Positions 1-12,307 of a stretch of 64,000 nucleotides of DNA are shown here, piece after piece; position 1 is the first letter of the stretch, and each line of letters begins with the position of its first letter. The stretch is from Cephalopachus bancanus. Taxonomy: Eukaryota; Chordata; Mammalia; Primates; Tarsiidae. The notes below the pieces were generated by a model. It ran no database searches. It was not told the origin of the DNA and saw only the letters and a program-made list of their open reading frames with translations. The DNA is taken from contig JAPVLO010000404.1 of the NCBI GenBank assembly GCA_027257055.1, positions 310,001 to 374,000 of the forward strand. The letters run 5' to 3'. A program made the position numbers and the translations under genes.

Positions 1-235
1 TAATTTTCTTAATGGTATCTTTTGAGGAGCAAATTTAAATTTTGATCAAGTCTAATTTATTAATTTTTTTCCTCAAATGGATCATGCCTTTGGCATCATC
101 TTAGAAATCTTTGTCTAAGGGCTTGGAAATTTTCTCCTATGCTTTTTTCAAAGTTTTCTAGTTTTAAATTTTAGATCTGGGTCTGTAATGCGTTGAATTA
201 ATTTTCTGTAAAGAATATGAGTTAGGCATATCCAC
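1..235 (-). mobile_element. L1 fragment, ORF2 C-terminal region
   Basis: The reverse complement resembles the L1 ORF2 stretch just beyond the reverse transcriptase, where the family reads Lys-Ile-Asn-Ser followed by Asp-Leu-Asn-Val. At about 235 the similarity jumps to the endonuclease domain, so this is either a separate L1 or the far side of an internal deletion. It is heavily decayed and carries stops in every frame. The breakpoint is approximate. Confidence 0.5.
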
Positions 236-1316
236 TCCCTTTCTCCTCTTTCCTTCCTTTTGAGATTTCTTTTTTGGCCCATGTGTTATTTAGAAGTGTG
301 TGTTTAATCTCCATGTAGTTTGGAATTGTCCAGTTGTCATTCTGTTATTAAATTTTTAGTTTAATTTAGTTGTGGTCTGAGACTGTATGATTTCTATTAT
401 TTTAAATGTGTTAAATTGTGTCTTATCACCCACACCAGTGGTCTGTCTCGGTAACTGTTTTATCTGAGCTTGAGAAGAAAGTGTTTTCTGCCAAAGTTGG
501 ATAAAGTAGCTTATAGATGTCAATTATATCCAGTTAATTGAAGGCGTTGTTGAGTTCAACTATATCCTTACTGATTTTATGCCTACTGAATCTGTCCATT
601 TCTAAGAGAGAAGTATTCAAATCTCTGACTATCATAGTGGATTCATCTGTTTCTCTGCAGTTCTTTCAGTTTTTGATTCACATATTTTGATGCTCTGTTT
701 TAGGCACATTTATGTTAAGGATTGCTATGTCTTTTTGGAGAATTGATCTCATTATTGCTGTGTAATGCCTTTCATTATCCCTGATAATTTCTTTGTTTTG
801 AAGTCTGCTCTTACTGAAATTAATAGGCCGGGCTCGGTGGCTCAGCTTGTAATCCCAGTGCTTTGGGTGGCGAGGTGAGTAGATTGCTTGAGCCCGCGGG
901 TTCGAGACCCGCCTGGGCACCTTGGCGAGACCTTATCTCTACAATAAATCAAAAAATTTAGCCAGGTGTGGTAGCACGTGCCTGTAGTTCCAGCTACTTG
1001 GAAGGCTGAGACGGCAGGATCGCTGGAGCTCAGCAGGTTGAGGCTGCGGTGGCTGGGAGCGGCCACTGCACTACAGTTTGGGTGACAGAGTGAGACTCCA
1101 ACTCAAAAAAAAAAGAAAGAAAGAAATTAATATAGCTAGTTCTATTTTCTTTCGATTAGTGCTAGCATGATGTATCTTTCTCCATTCATTTGCTTTTAAT
1201 CCATATCTGTCTGTATATTTAAAGTAGTATCTTGAAGACAACATATATTTGGGTCTGGTTTTGTGATCCACTCCCACAATCTCTGTCTCTTGATTGATGT
1301 ATTTAGCAATTGACAT
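236..1316 (-). pseudogene. L1 ORF2 endonuclease-domain remnant, split by an Alu
   Basis: The L1 ORF2 endonuclease nicks target DNA to start target-primed reverse transcription. The upstream half (about 1133-1316) and the downstream half (about 678-815) would join in the same order as in the family if the Alu at 826-1122 and one copy of its duplication were removed. Further downstream (236-677) the frame is lost. It lacks the reverse transcriptase. It is a relic and not a host gene. Confidence 0.7.
826..1122 (+). mobile_element. Alu dimer (lineage-type), inserted in L1
   Basis: A full Alu dimer begins GGCCGGGCTCGGTGGCTCAG and ends in an A-rich tail. It is flanked by the 10-bp duplication gaaattaata (816-825 and 1123-1132). 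The left monomer carries the single-base A-box-side deletion, and the linker reads TACAATAAATC, both typical of most Alus here. Confidence 0.93.
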
Positions 1317-1614
1317 GCAAATTGATGATTGATATAGAGCGATTAATATTTAACACGTTTGTTAGATTTCTATTTGTTGTCCTTATTCTTTGATTCTGTT
1401 TTTGTCTCCACTCTTTTCCTGCCCTTTGTGTTTTTAATTGAGTATTTTTATGATATCAGTTTTCTCTGTTGTACGTATTTTCATATTCATTATGCTAATT
1501 TATTTAAATATTTTTTAAGTTGTTGCCCTAGAATTTGCAATGTACATGTACAATAAATCCAGTCTCACTTTTAAGTAACACGATACAGCATCATGGATAA
1601 TGTGAGTACTTTTT

Positions 1615-1904
1615 TGGGGTTTTTTTTTTGAGTCAGGGTCTCACTTTGTCACCCAGGCTGGAGTGCAGAGGTATGTTCATGGACACTATAGTCTCAACCT
1701 GCTGGCTCAATCTTTCTGCCTCAGCCTTCCAAGTAGCTGGAACTACAGGCATATACCACCATGCCTGGGTAACTTTTTGACTTTATTGTAGAGATGAGGT
1801 CTTGCCAAGTTGCCCAGGCTGGTCTTGAATCCCTGGGCTCAGACAATTCTCTCGTCTCTGTCTACCAAAGTGCTGGGATTACAGGTGTGAGCCACTGTAC
1901 CTGG
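1615..1904 (-). mobile_element. Alu dimer, older subfamily
   Basis: A minus-strand Alu starts with a T-run and ends at GCCACTGTACCTGG. It keeps the ancestral GTGAGCCACTG spacing, so it predates the derived subfamily that dominates the window. No clean target duplication is visible. Confidence 0.88.
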
Positions 1905-2352
1905 TATATGTTTTAATAATAAAACTAACTAATTCCTTCCTCTTATCCCATGTATCATTGCTGTCATTTATTTCACTTCTATATAAGCATATTGCTATAC
2001 ATGAGATGTGTACATAAGCATATATAACCTAATACATTGTTGCTGTTATTATTTTGAACAAGCTGTTAACTCTGATCAATTAAGAGTGAAAAAATACAAG
2101 TTTTTATTTTACATTCACTTATTCTTTTCTTTCTTCTTATTCTGGTGTTCATATTATACATATGTTCTACCTTTTTCAGTTGTCCCACTGTTCCTGAATA
2201 TGCTGTTCTGTTGTTTTCAGCCTTTGTTCCCTTTGCCTTTCAGTTTTGGAAGTTCCTACTGATAGAGTCCCAATCTCAGAGATTATTTCCTCCGCCATGT
2301 TCAGTCTACTAATAAACCCATCAAAGGCTTATTTTTCATGTTTGTTACAGTG

Positions 2353-2582
2353 ACTTTAAAAACGTTTGTTTATATACATTTATGGGATAAAAGTGCAATT
2401 TTGTTTCATGCACAGTGGTCAAGTCTGGGCTTTTAGAGTATCCATCACCAGAATTCTGTACATTGTAACCATTAAGTAGATTATCCTTGCTCACTCTCAA
2501 TCTCCTCACCATTCTGAATCTTTATTGTCTATCATTGCACTTCCTATGCCCATGTGTACATCTTTTTTCTTAGCACTCTCAG
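2353..2582 (-). mobile_element. Nested L1 3'-end fragment (L1MB-like)
   Basis: The fragment resembles the antisense 3' UTR of a mid-age L1: an ATATACATTTATGGGAT-type start, a GGGCTTTTAGAGTATCCATCAC segment, then CATGTGTACATC. It interrupts the surrounding older L1. Near-identical words flank it (tgttacagtg at 2343-2352 and tgtttacagtg at 2583-2593), consistent with a target duplication. Confidence 0.65.
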
Positions 2583-3320
2583 TGTTTACAGTGCTATAGT
2601 TTTTTTTTAATCTCCAACATTTATTTGGAATCCTTAAGATTTCTCTCTCTCTGCCTACGTTTCCATCTGTTCTTGCATATTATCTGCTTTATTCAGTAGA
2701 GCTCTCTGCATATTAACCACAGTTGTTTTAAATTCCCTGTTTGATAATTCCAACAGCCTTACCATGTCTGGTTCTGATGCTTGCTCAGTCTCTTCAAACC
2801 ATGTTTTTGCCTTTTAGTATGCCTTGTAATTTTTTTCTTGGTAGCCAGGCAGGATGTATTGGGTAAAAGGAACTGTTGTAATTAGGCCTTTAGTAATGTG
2901 GTGGTGAGGCGTAGGGGGAAGGGAAGTGTTTTACAGCCCTATGATTAGATCTCAGTCTTTTAGTGTACCTGTGCCTCTGGACTGTGAACTTTACAAGTGT
3001 TTCTGCTTTTTTCTCCACCCTTAGGTGGATCAGGAAGGCTAGGGTGAGCTGGAGTTGGGTATTTTCTTTCCCTCAGGTCAATTAGACTCTGATTAAACCC
3101 CAGTAGGTTAGGCTCTAGTTAACTAGTTTCTGATGAAGGCAGACCTTGTTAAGAACAGAGTGCTCTGGTGTTTTTCAAAATGGTTCCTTTTCTGCTTTCC
3201 TGTTCCTCCCGCCAGAAACATTAGGGGATTTTTCTGCGTTATCTACTGTGAGAACCTGGTAGAGCTCCTACTTTCACTCTATAGAGCCATGTGTAGTGAA
3301 GAGTGATGTTCGACAGTTCC

Positions 3321-3372
3321 TTGGTGTGGTGTGTGTTTATGTGTGTGTGTTGCATGCATGCATGCTGTGTGC
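3321..3372. repeat. Interrupted TG/TGCA simple repeat
   Basis: A TG-rich microsatellite runs into a short gcatgcatgcatgc stretch. No element boundary is evident. Confidence 0.6.
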
Positions 3373-4352
3373 AAGTTAAAATGCCCATAGCATCCAGCCA
3401 GGTGGCCTACATGAGGAAAGCAAGTTGAGTACAAGAAATCAGGGAGTGCAGGGAGCTGTACCAAGTAGGGACACAGATTACCAGCTGAATTTTTTCTATG
3501 AAGGAGGTTGAACTGAGATGCCTCATTTTCTGATATTTCAAAAGAAGCTGGAAATCCAGATTTATTTTTTTAAGTGTGAAAAATTCTGCTTTTTAAACAC
3601 TGACAACCATTGCAGAAAGTTTTTATTGAACATCAAAGATAATGTTTCTGTGGACTGCACATGGTCCTCAGAGTGTCAGTTTGCAATTACCTCTGTAAAT
3701 CTGAGTTATGCTTGTAGGAGATGGGTATGCCTCTCTTCCCAGTTTTGCCATTAACAACGGTATGGAGGCTTGGAGGTCGGTGGAGTGAAGCAGTTTTTAA
3801 AAAAAAATAACGTTTTTACGAGAACAAGTGTCTTTCAAACGAGCAGGCACACTGGAGCAGTTACAATTGTCATTTATATACCCTAAGAAGCAAATCCCTC
3901 CTCTGTTTCCCCATTTGTTGAGGATCTCAGACGTCACATCAATCTCTAGGACCTTGCCTACCTGGTACATACTTGTTGGCTTACAGAATTATTACAAAGT
4001 TGCCTCACATGTTCTTTTCGCCGATTGGCTCATAGGGCCTTAATTTAAATTGGATCCCGCCAGAATTCATAGCCCGCCAGAGTGAAAGGTTCGCGAAAAG
4101 AGAACAAAGAAGCTGGAAGTGGGCAAGGATAAGGGAGTCAAGACGTTTAAATGTTAGTCAGGGTCCAGTTTTGAAAATAAGTCATTCTATTTCGTACTTG
4201 CTGAGCCGAGCAGGACAGTATAGGTGAGCCAGAGCTGCGTCTGTGTGGTGCAAAGTGTGGAGCTAACCTTGGTGTTCAGTTTGTGGGAGTAAGTGCCTGA
4301 GCTTGTCTGAGAATGTTGAGGACATCAGAGCAAAGAGCTGGGGGTGTTGATG

Positions 4353-4388
4353 GGGCGGGGCATGAGCACAGGGCGGGGCATGAGCACA
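4353..4388. repeat. Two perfect tandem copies of an 18-bp unit
   Basis: The unit gggcggggcatgagcaca occurs twice without mismatch. Each copy contains a GGGCGGGG GC-box-like core. No other promoter feature is nearby, so a function is not supported. Confidence 0.85.
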
Positions 4389-6372
4389 GGTCCAGAGTTA
4401 GCGCATCATAGGATGTGTTTTGGGACTGGATGACTTGGGTCGGGATTCATGGAGAGAAGTAGTCATTGGGCTAGAAAGTTAGGTTGGAGCCAGATTTGGA
4501 TGGGCCTGGTTGTCTGGAATACATGCTGTTGGCAGAGAGGACTAATCCCCAGGTTCTCCTGAAGAAGCACAGGGCAGAAATCAGAAATTACAGTGAGAAA
4601 TTTGACATTTACACCTGAATTTTTCAGCCTGAAAGAGCAATGCTGAGTAAATCACTGCGCTGCGTCTAGTTAGAATGATTGGGTTCAGGTGAGAGTGACC
4701 ATTAATAAGAATTAGCCAAAGGGTGTGTATGCATATGCTGGTGTGCAGTTTTTTGATTCGTGCGTACACTTTCAAACTAGGCTAAGCTGGTCTGTGGGCA
4801 CCCCAGCATTACACTACTAAAACACAAACTGTATTCATCTACATTCCTGTTCCTTTCTCAGTGCCTCTTGACCCCCCCCAAGGATTTTTGCACTGATCTA
4901 GGCCACGGAAATGAAGAAACCCATGCCTGACCTGTGCACACAGCACACAGCAGTGATATTTGATGTGAGATTAGGTCAGAGTCAGCCAGGAAGCCTTCTA
5001 AAGCATGGCAGACAGCCAACAAAATGAAAAGGGTTTACATTTGGGGGAAAGTATTCCCTCTCTGCCTGGTTGGCTTTCCTTACCCTCCCTTAGGAAACCT
5101 TTGCCCTAAATTCTAGTTCACAATTTTTATTTGAAACTCACAAATTCCACTGGGCCAGGCAATAAGCACATTCCTCCCTAAATAATAGCATTGAATTTCA
5201 AACTGTTATTTGTGCTAATGTTGGCATTTAAAAAGCCCAAGAAAGGCTGAAATAACTACTCCCACCTCACCACCATCACCAAGGAGATTGAATATCATTT
5301 CTAGGATTTATGGGAAGCCCCCTGGGATGAAAACACAAAAACCAGAGGCCAAGACATTGGCAGCTACATATTTTAAGTAGGATTTTGTTAATTGTTGGCT
5401 GGTCCTTCCTAACAATGAGTTGAAGTTGGTGCTTTTGTGACTTCCGCCCATTGTTTCTCGTTCTGCCTGGTGAGCGGCTCTAACCTCACTTTTTATATGG
5501 GCAAACACTTATTAATAGTAGCAACTATTAGCAACCTTGGTAATGTTATAAATAAAGAATGTAAATCTCCGGCGGGGCCTTTCCCAGTCTCTTGCTCCCT
5601 TCCCAAATAAGCAAACAGAGGGACATTTCTGGTTTTAGTGGCAAAGATGTAACTGATAACCCACATCATTTACAACTTTGCCATTAAGATTCATGATGAG
5701 AACTCTATTATGTACCTATAATAGGAATTAAACCCTATGTGAAAAATTAAGCAATGAACATTCTCGATATTTGAATGAGTGCTTTCTCTATTCAAGTAAT
5801 CAGTGTGGGAGACAGCATGCTACCTTTATTTCAAAATTGTTCTAAATATTTTGTAATAACTCGGTAATTTTAAACACTTATCAAGAATTATTTGAAGTTA
5901 AGAATGGTGAATGAAGTGGATGGTTGATAATCACTTGGGGCCAGTAAAGTGGATATGAGTAAAAATTAACGAGACAGTCTTCCTCACATGGTTCAAAAAC
6001 AGCTTTTAAAGGCAATTCCCATGGGGGAATTCCAACGGTGTTCTCGGAAATAGCAAGAAAGAAAGTGAATACTTATGATGATTGGTAACTAAGTCATGCT
6101 GGACTAAAAAGTTCCATCTTTTATAATCAAACTTCCCTTGCTGATATAAAAGTTTTTATTTATTCTTGATTTGGTTGTTCCTAATTTGCCTCCATGCAAG
6201 GAGGACCAGATGGAGGGTGGGATCTGTTCATTTAATCATTGATGGCTTATTGGGTATCTTCTCCGTGCCAGGCGCTAGGAATAAGATGGGGAACCGGGTA
6301 GACTTGGTCTACCTTGAGAGCTTATGGTTGAGGCAGGAGCCCTTCTGAAAATACAGGAATAAGAAAAGGGGA

Positions 6373-6810
6373 AATGAGTTACTTCCTGCTTCTTTGTGCT
6401 ACTCTTTTCGTGAACTTTCCATTTTGGCTGGTTACACGTTCAAACTTTTGGCAGAGTCCAATCAGGGTAGTGGTCTTGGAAGCCAATCAGCAAATAGGAC
6501 ATGCAAATGAAATGATTATGTAAAATCAATCAGCGTGTAACATGTAACTGCCACCTCGAGCTACAAAATTTCCAATCAAATGAATAAAGCCAAACGGTAA
6601 CCTTATAAGGGAGACAAAGAGGTTACCATGTAAAGAAATCATACATAAGGCAATGGCTCACTGCACTGGGGACTCGTCCTTTCGATGCGAGTCCGCTGAG
6701 CCCAGGCAGGCATGAAGAAATAAATGCTGTTTCCTGGCAGCACACCTCGGTGTGCCATCTCTCTCTGTGGCCAGTTCCCGCTCCATGATAAGAGGTTGTG
6801 AGGTTAGGGC
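6373..6810 (+). mobile_element. Possible class I endogenous retroviral LTR
   Basis: The stretch has an LTR-like order: paired CCAATCA-type motifs (about 6459-6490), an ATGCAAAT octamer near 6502, a CTTATAAGG TATA-like box at about 6602, a GGACTCGTCC segment with its partial inverted match GCGAGTCC near 6670-6695, and AATAAA near 6720. This is the U3-R order of gammaretroviral LTRs as known from that family. I see no flanking duplication and no internal region, so boundaries and class are inferences. Confidence 0.4.
6545..6658. repeat. 114-bp repeated segment, copy A
   Basis: This stretch aligns without gaps to 8241-8354, with about 10 differences over 114 positions by eye. Copy A sits in the LTR-like sequence around the TATA-like box. 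Confidence 0.88.
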
Positions 6811-8240
6811 ATGGAAAAAACAAAAGACATAGCTGTGAGGCAAACTGACTGGAGACCCACAGCTATTGGCACAATATGCCCACATTCTGAGTTCAATTTC
6901 TTCTGTTTCCCAAAACATCTTGACAACATTCTGGTCCCAGGAAGTATAAGGGAATGTGATAAACCAGACTGTGGCAGGTCGTGTGCCTTTACAATGTTTG
7001 TGTTGCTCATGACCTTTGTGCATGAATGCTTCTGCCTGCGTGGCCAGGCAGAAAAGGATCGGGTTGACCGTTTTTCCAAAAAGACCTTTGACCAAATCTT
7101 TGATGGACAAACAGAGAATCATGTTTTCAAGAATGAGCTACTCACAAACAAAATTCTACAGTGTAGTCAGGAAAGGCTCTAGGAAGAAATGATATTTTTA
7201 AGCAGAGATCTAAAGGACGAGTAGAAAATGGTCTGGTCATGAGTGAGGGGAAGAGATTTACAGGCAGGAGCAGCAGGATGGGATATATTTTGACTTTAAT
7301 AAATCTTGTATTGTGAACATTTTCCGAAGTTCAAAATAGATACATAACATCCCGTGATATTAGAAAATCTAATTACTTTGGTCTGGCCAGAAATGTGTTA
7401 AGAGGAAAACTTCAAAGAGGCAGATTTCGTCTCTCTGACCCGAGATGCCCAAAACACTTCCCTAAGGCTTGAGATCAGTTTGTAGTTACTCTCTTTCATC
7501 ACCCCAGATGAATTTCTAAACTGAAGTAACACAGGAAAACTTTTTTCTGCCTTTGTAAATAAATACTCTAGTATGAAATCTGTTTCAAAAGCTAAAGCAA
7601 AGAGCAACTTAGGTCTTCAAAACATTGTGTAACTATGATGTATTACCAAACATTCATTAAAAAAAAAAAGTAGCAAGGGAGAAAATACATCCATCAATGG
7701 CATGCTAGAGTGAGGTAGTAAAAGGAACAACTCAGACCAGAGGTTGTAATTCATTAACCAAGAGCGGTCACTTGAGAGAAGGGTGGAGTGGCTGAAGAAG
7801 GTAACATGCAGTCATTCTCCTCCATTTCTTCTATGCAATGAGCCCTATTCCTCTCGGTCATTTAGCTGGGCTCTAAGTAAAAAGTAAACGTATTTCTTTA
7901 TTTTTTAAAGAGCGTGATGGATGCTAAAGTCACTTTTCCTTCAGGGCTGCTTAGCTACATAAAGCGTGCCCACCACCTTGGGATTGCAAATGGCCCTTTG
8001 TCAGGCTCCTGGCAAGGATGTGCCCTGGGGCCCAGTGGTGGGGTCGATAAGACTCTGTGCATCTCACCTTACCGCCGCAACTCAAGGCGGAGGTTCCCCT
8101 ACTGGTCCTTCAGCTCATTTCATGGGTGGAGGAAAGCACATCTCTTCTTATAGAGCATCTCATCTTTAAGAGGGACCCCAGATGGCGTCTCACCCAAAAA
8201 TGCATCTAACGCAGTGTATTAGTTCCCTTAAGTATGCCTA
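6811..8240. other. Unassigned DNA
   Basis: There is an ATG-initiated open frame of 123 codons at 6811-7182 (+) and an overlapping 154-codon frame at 6658-7122 (-). Neither shows a recognisable domain, signal peptide or exon boundary, and I do not call a gene. No repeat family was recognised, apart from a short A-run near 7660. Confidence 0.45.
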
Positions 8241-8354
8241 TAACTGCCACCTCGAGCTACAAAATATCCAATCAAATGAATAATGCCAAACTGTGACCTT
8301 ATAAGGGAGACAAAGAGATTACAATGTAAATAAATAGTATATAAGGCAATGGCT
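8241..8354. repeat. 114-bp repeated segment, copy B
   Basis: This is the second copy of 6545-6658. Similarity stops abruptly at both ends: neither the octamer region upstream nor the R-like part downstream is present here. Confidence 0.88.
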
Positions 8355-8984
8355 TGTATAATTCTGTAAATTCTATAAATTCTGACTAAATGCCCCCAGG
8401 GATGGAGTTCACCAAGGCAGTCAATTCTCTTTCTGACGGCTGCCATTGTAAAGTTTCTTCCTAATGTTGAGGTAAAGTCCATTGTCCTTCAGCTTCCGCA
8501 AAGAGTAGGGGTAATCTCTCCATCACTTTCCCTGTACCAGGGCTGTGCCAAGAAGATTCACAGAGCATTGTTTGTAATACTTGCAACAGTAGAGCCAGGA
8601 AGGGATTATCATGCACCTTTGTACTGGTGAAGGAACTGGTGCAAGGTCCCGCCGTTAAGAAGGGTGGGTACGGTCTGCTAAACCCAACACTCAGGTCAAT
8701 TTCTTGACATCGCGCCCAAGTCCTTTTTCAAATTTGTATATTTGAAAGCTACTCTTAGACACCTCTCAGTTTCCTCATTCATGTCTCACATGGCATGCTT
8801 TCCAGTGCTCTCAGAAGAAGCTATGACAGTGTGCCTATAAAAAGTATAAATCAATATAAAATTTATTGATCCCCAGAAAACTGCTCACAGTACCTCAGCT
8901 GAGAGACGAGCATTGCAAAGAGACTTCTTTGAATATTTTTAATAATGGCATTTGGTTTTCAGCAACAATAACAGCATCTTGATT
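8355..8984. other. Unassigned DNA
   Basis: The stretch starts with short direct repeats of attctgtaaattctataaattctg type and then has no recognised element. No exon-like frame is supported. Confidence 0.45.
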
Positions 8985-9510
8985 AAGACATGGATTTAGG
9001 TATATTTGACCCCTGGGTTCAACATTCACTAGCTGTTGGACTCTGGGCATTTTATTTGGCTTCTCAAATGATCTGTTTTCTCACCTATAATGTAGGGATG
9101 ATAGCCGGGCTCCGTGGCTCAGCCTGTAATCCCACGCTTTGGGAGGCTGAGGTGAAGGGATTGCCTGAGCCCGCGGGTTCAAGACCTGCCTGGGCAACTT
9201 GGCGAGAACTCATCTCTACAATAAATCAAAAAAATTAGCCGGGCGTGGTAGCGCGCGCCTGTAATTCCAACTACTTGGAAGGCTGAGGCGGAAGGATCAC
9301 CGGAGCCCAGCAGGGCGAGGCTGCGGTGGCCGGGAGCAGCCACTGCACTCCAGTCTGGGTGACAGAGTGAGACTCCAACTCGGAAAAAAAAAATGTAGGG
9401 ATGATGATGATAATGCTACATTTTAGGATTGTTGTGAGAATTGACACAATATACGTAAGGCACTTAGCATTATGCCTGGCATTATATTCAATGAATGGCA
9501 TTATTTATTT
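8985..9510 (+). mobile_element. MIR SINE interrupted by an Alu
   Basis: The left half (about 8985-9102) carries the MIR core (CACTAGCTGTTGGACTCTGGGC, then TTTTCTCACCTATAATGTAGGGATGAT). The right half (9406-9510) continues with the MIR 3' part (GATTGTTGTGAGAATTGACACA, then GCCTGGCATT). The two halves join across the Alu at 9103-9392. Confidence 0.75.
9103..9392 (+). mobile_element. Alu dimer (lineage-type) inside MIR
   Basis: A full-length Alu is flanked by the perfect 13-bp duplication atgtagggatgat (9090-9102 and 9393-9405). It has the derived left-monomer deletion and the ACAATAAATC linker. Confidence 0.95.
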
Positions 9511-12174
9511 ACAGTAAACAAAAAGCCTGTGTGATTGTTGCCAGGTCAGACTTCCCCATACCGTGTCCATAAATTAGAATTTTAGACATAAATCTAAGAA
9601 ATGGAACAAAAAGATCCATGTTAAATTTCATCATGAAATGTATTGGCTAAATATCTAGCCGATACTTCCAGCTAGGATCTTGGTTCTGTAGTTAAATATA
9701 TTGGTAATCTTTTCCAGTTTGTGTCACCTGCAAATTGGTAAACATATTTTCAGTATCTTCATCTAAGATGTTGCTAAAAGGGATTGAACAGAGAAATCAA
9801 TATTTGTTCTCATTTGTAGCCACTGTTGCCAGGCTTGTATGTGCGTTGAACAGCTACTTATGGGATTTTCCCTGTTTTTCTGTCTGCAGCATATACTTGT
9901 TGCATCCCCTAGTGAGCCCTTGAGTTTTAAACTGCCTCTGACCTATGATTCTGCACATCTCCCCTTATTGACATAGCTGAATCTATTAACTTCTAGAATG
10001 GAAACCAGGACACCTGGGGCTTAGCACTATCCTCTCCACCAATGTACTTATGCTTTCTGTGGCTCAATTTTTTAACTTTTAAAATTGAGCAAATATTTGC
10101 CCTCTCCTACCTCTCGATGATATGGTGAAAATGAATTTAAAAACAGTTATGAAAGAACACTGTATTCTTATGATTGGGGGCATACCATTTACAGAGAAAT
10201 TCCTCATCTAGTCACTAAGTAGCTAAATAACTAAATGGTTAGCAAGACAAGTCTCTGAGCAGTCAATGCAGATAGCATCAAGTCTGTGCATTTATTACAT
10301 GCTTTGGTCGTAGACCCATCCTGATTCAGTCACATTATATACATGCGCCTAACGGTTTGGCTCTAATGTTTCCTGGTCCATAGTTGGGTAGAGGAAGAAA
10401 ATGGATAGAGACTGCCAAGGGTAGGTAAATGGACCGCATGCAACTGACTTATGTTGTAGATCTTCACTTGGGTTGGAGACCACTGCCCCGCTTGAACTCT
10501 GCTGAAAACATACTTGGCTTACGTACAAAGTCACAACCAGCCAAGAATGCCTATAATGGCAAAGCCAGATGGGCACGTATGCTGAGGCAAGTTCTAAAAG
10601 TGCAGTGTCTGTTGTGTTAAATTAGATAAAAGTTATACATTGTCTTGCAAGCAGCTGCACTATATTTTGTAAACAGTCACGCTTTATCATAAAAGCTTTT
10701 AAAGATCCAAACAGGGAGTTTTCTTTGCACTGTCTGTACTTTGTCTTTGAAGGCTTCCTTAGCTACGTCATTTTGTTCTAATAAAAGTTTGATGGGCAAG
10801 AAACTCGGGCCTTTGTCCTGTGAGGCAAAGTGCCCCTGGCTCCCCCACCTTCTCGTTCTAAAAAGTGTCTTGTGAATTGTGTTATACCATGCTGCTCCTC
10901 TTTCAGGATACTTTACCATCCAGCTGCGCAGGACGCAGCCCACTGGTACCCCACAACTCAAATAAGATAAAATAAACAAAGGTGGGTAAATGGAAAGTAG
11001 CAAGAAAACAATCATTTTAAAAGGAGAAGGACACACAAACTATGCATCTCAGGAACTCAACCTGAGACCATTAAAGAGAAGCCTGAGACCATAATTAAAG
11101 GGGAAAAGTAGCTTGGATCAGCTGAGAAGGCCCCAAGAACATCACTGAAATATAACTTAGTACTATAATCATGGTCGAAATGCTCGTCTGTTCTTGTGTT
11201 GGACTTCTGTGTTTCCATGTGCTCAGCATTTGTTCTTCTCGCTTCTGGAAGCAGCACTGGGATTTTCCTTCGGAAAATTGCCCTTCCCAAGTTGGATTCC
11301 ATTCTGGAGGAAACCTCGCTTAAGCTGTTCTTCCCTCTGGGGATGAGGCTGAGACTATGGTCTAAGCCTGGCGAGCCACTTTCTTGCAGGGTTTGGATAC
11401 TGTGCAGAGCAACACAAGTCTGCTGGACTGATTCATCCTCATGGCAGTACCTGGATCCTTCCCACCTCACAGAGCCTTGGAGCTACATGGTCCCTGACCT
11501 TTTCAAGAGCCATTTTCCAATTTTCCTTTAATTTGAGGGAACTACTTTAAAACACTGCAGTAAAATATTTATTAAGTTAGCCAAAGGTATTTTTTGGCTT
11601 CTCACAATTTGTGGTTCATAACTGTCACAGGCTCATTAAAGGAAAGGCTCAGTTTTGTTCTAGACACCATGTATGAAAAGCTCAGACATTCATAATAACG
11701 ATTAAAAATATTTTCATCCAACTCGCTTAAAATAAAATTGAAAAAATTTAGCATCAAAGGATGTTTCCATTTTAAATAATTTACTAATTTCCTGACCACA
11801 CCAGATAAATGAGTTGTTATTGCATACAAGTCCAACAAATTATTACATTTAATTTGTATAGCTTGAGTATATCTTCATTGACTTGGTTTCTCGGCATGGC
11901 TCTAGTTAGCTCCTGATTAAAATGGATGTCACAGAAACTGTCTGAGGACACATCTAAAATGAACATGCTTTTAGTTGTGGTCAAAATACTTTGAACATTC
12001 AGCTAATATTTGCATCTCTTTTGTGTAATTGGCTGTGATAAGTGCTAGGCTAAAGCAGTGAACAGGGTGAATGCAGTCTCAGAACTCACAGAACTTGTGT
12101 GCCAGGAGCCCAGCACGTGGGCTCCTGAGTCAGAGGGAGACTTGTCTTTGCTCATGGTGAGCTCATTCCCCTGT
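9511..12174. other. Unassigned DNA with one possible MIR remnant
   Basis: A weak MIR-like stretch (about 9995-10150) resembles a MIR core followed by a degraded tail. The remainder holds open frames of up to 137 codons (for example 11057-11470 on the minus strand) with no domain or splice evidence. No RNA gene or young repeat was recognised. Confidence 0.4.
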
Positions 12175-12300
12175 CTTTGGTCAGGTACTGCTCCCACCTG
12201 GATAATCCCTCATCTGACTTTTATCCACATCTTTGACTCATTCCCTTTTCAAGGTCCAGATCAAACAGCTTGTTCTCCATTAAGCCTCTTACAAGAACAA
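12175..12300 (+). mobile_element. L2 LINE fragment
   Basis: The segment carries the L2 3'-region pattern of short clinical-looking words (CTGCTCCCACCTGGATAATCCCTC, then a TTCAAGGTCCAGATCAAAC stretch). It is ancient, short and diverged. Confidence 0.45.
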
Positions 12301-12307
12301 CAACAGT

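Larger units (their letters stand above)
236..3260 (-). mobile_element. Ancient L1 (L1M-type), endonuclease domain through 5' region, with nested insertions
   Basis: Read on the minus strand, about 1350 down to 236 encodes the L1 ORF2 endonuclease. Recognisable segments are the DHKTRPKYMLSSRY-like stretch near 1210-1270, the KEIIRDNERHYTAIMRSILQ stretch near 730-790, and further degraded endonuclease sequence toward 236. The remainder (1350-3260) matches what I remember of the 5' and ORF1 side of old mammalian L1s. Two Alus (826-1122 and 1615-1904) and an L1 3' fragment (2353-2582) are nested inside. Frames are broken by stops and indels, so nothing is functional. The right boundary is a visual estimate. 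The call rests on recognised protein similarity and not on a database search. Confidence 0.75.
3261..6372. other. Unassigned, mostly non-repetitive DNA
   Basis: Apart from the TG tract and an 18-bp tandem duplication I recognise no repeat family, RNA gene or convincing exon. Open frames of 60-78 codons occur, but none shows a domain or a splice context. Old decayed repeats could be present below my recognition limit. Confidence 0.5.

Noticed and set aside
4353..4388. GC-box duplication as a promoter
   Set aside because: Only two GC-box-like cores, no CpG island and no other promoter feature.
6658..7122. 154-codon minus-strand frame
   Set aside because: It overlaps a 123-codon ATG frame on the other strand and runs into the LTR-like stretch. 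Neither has a recognisable domain or splice context.
11057..11470. 137-codon minus-strand frame
   Set aside because: No domain, no exon signals and an overlapping 111-codon frame on the other strand. Chance remains the best explanation.
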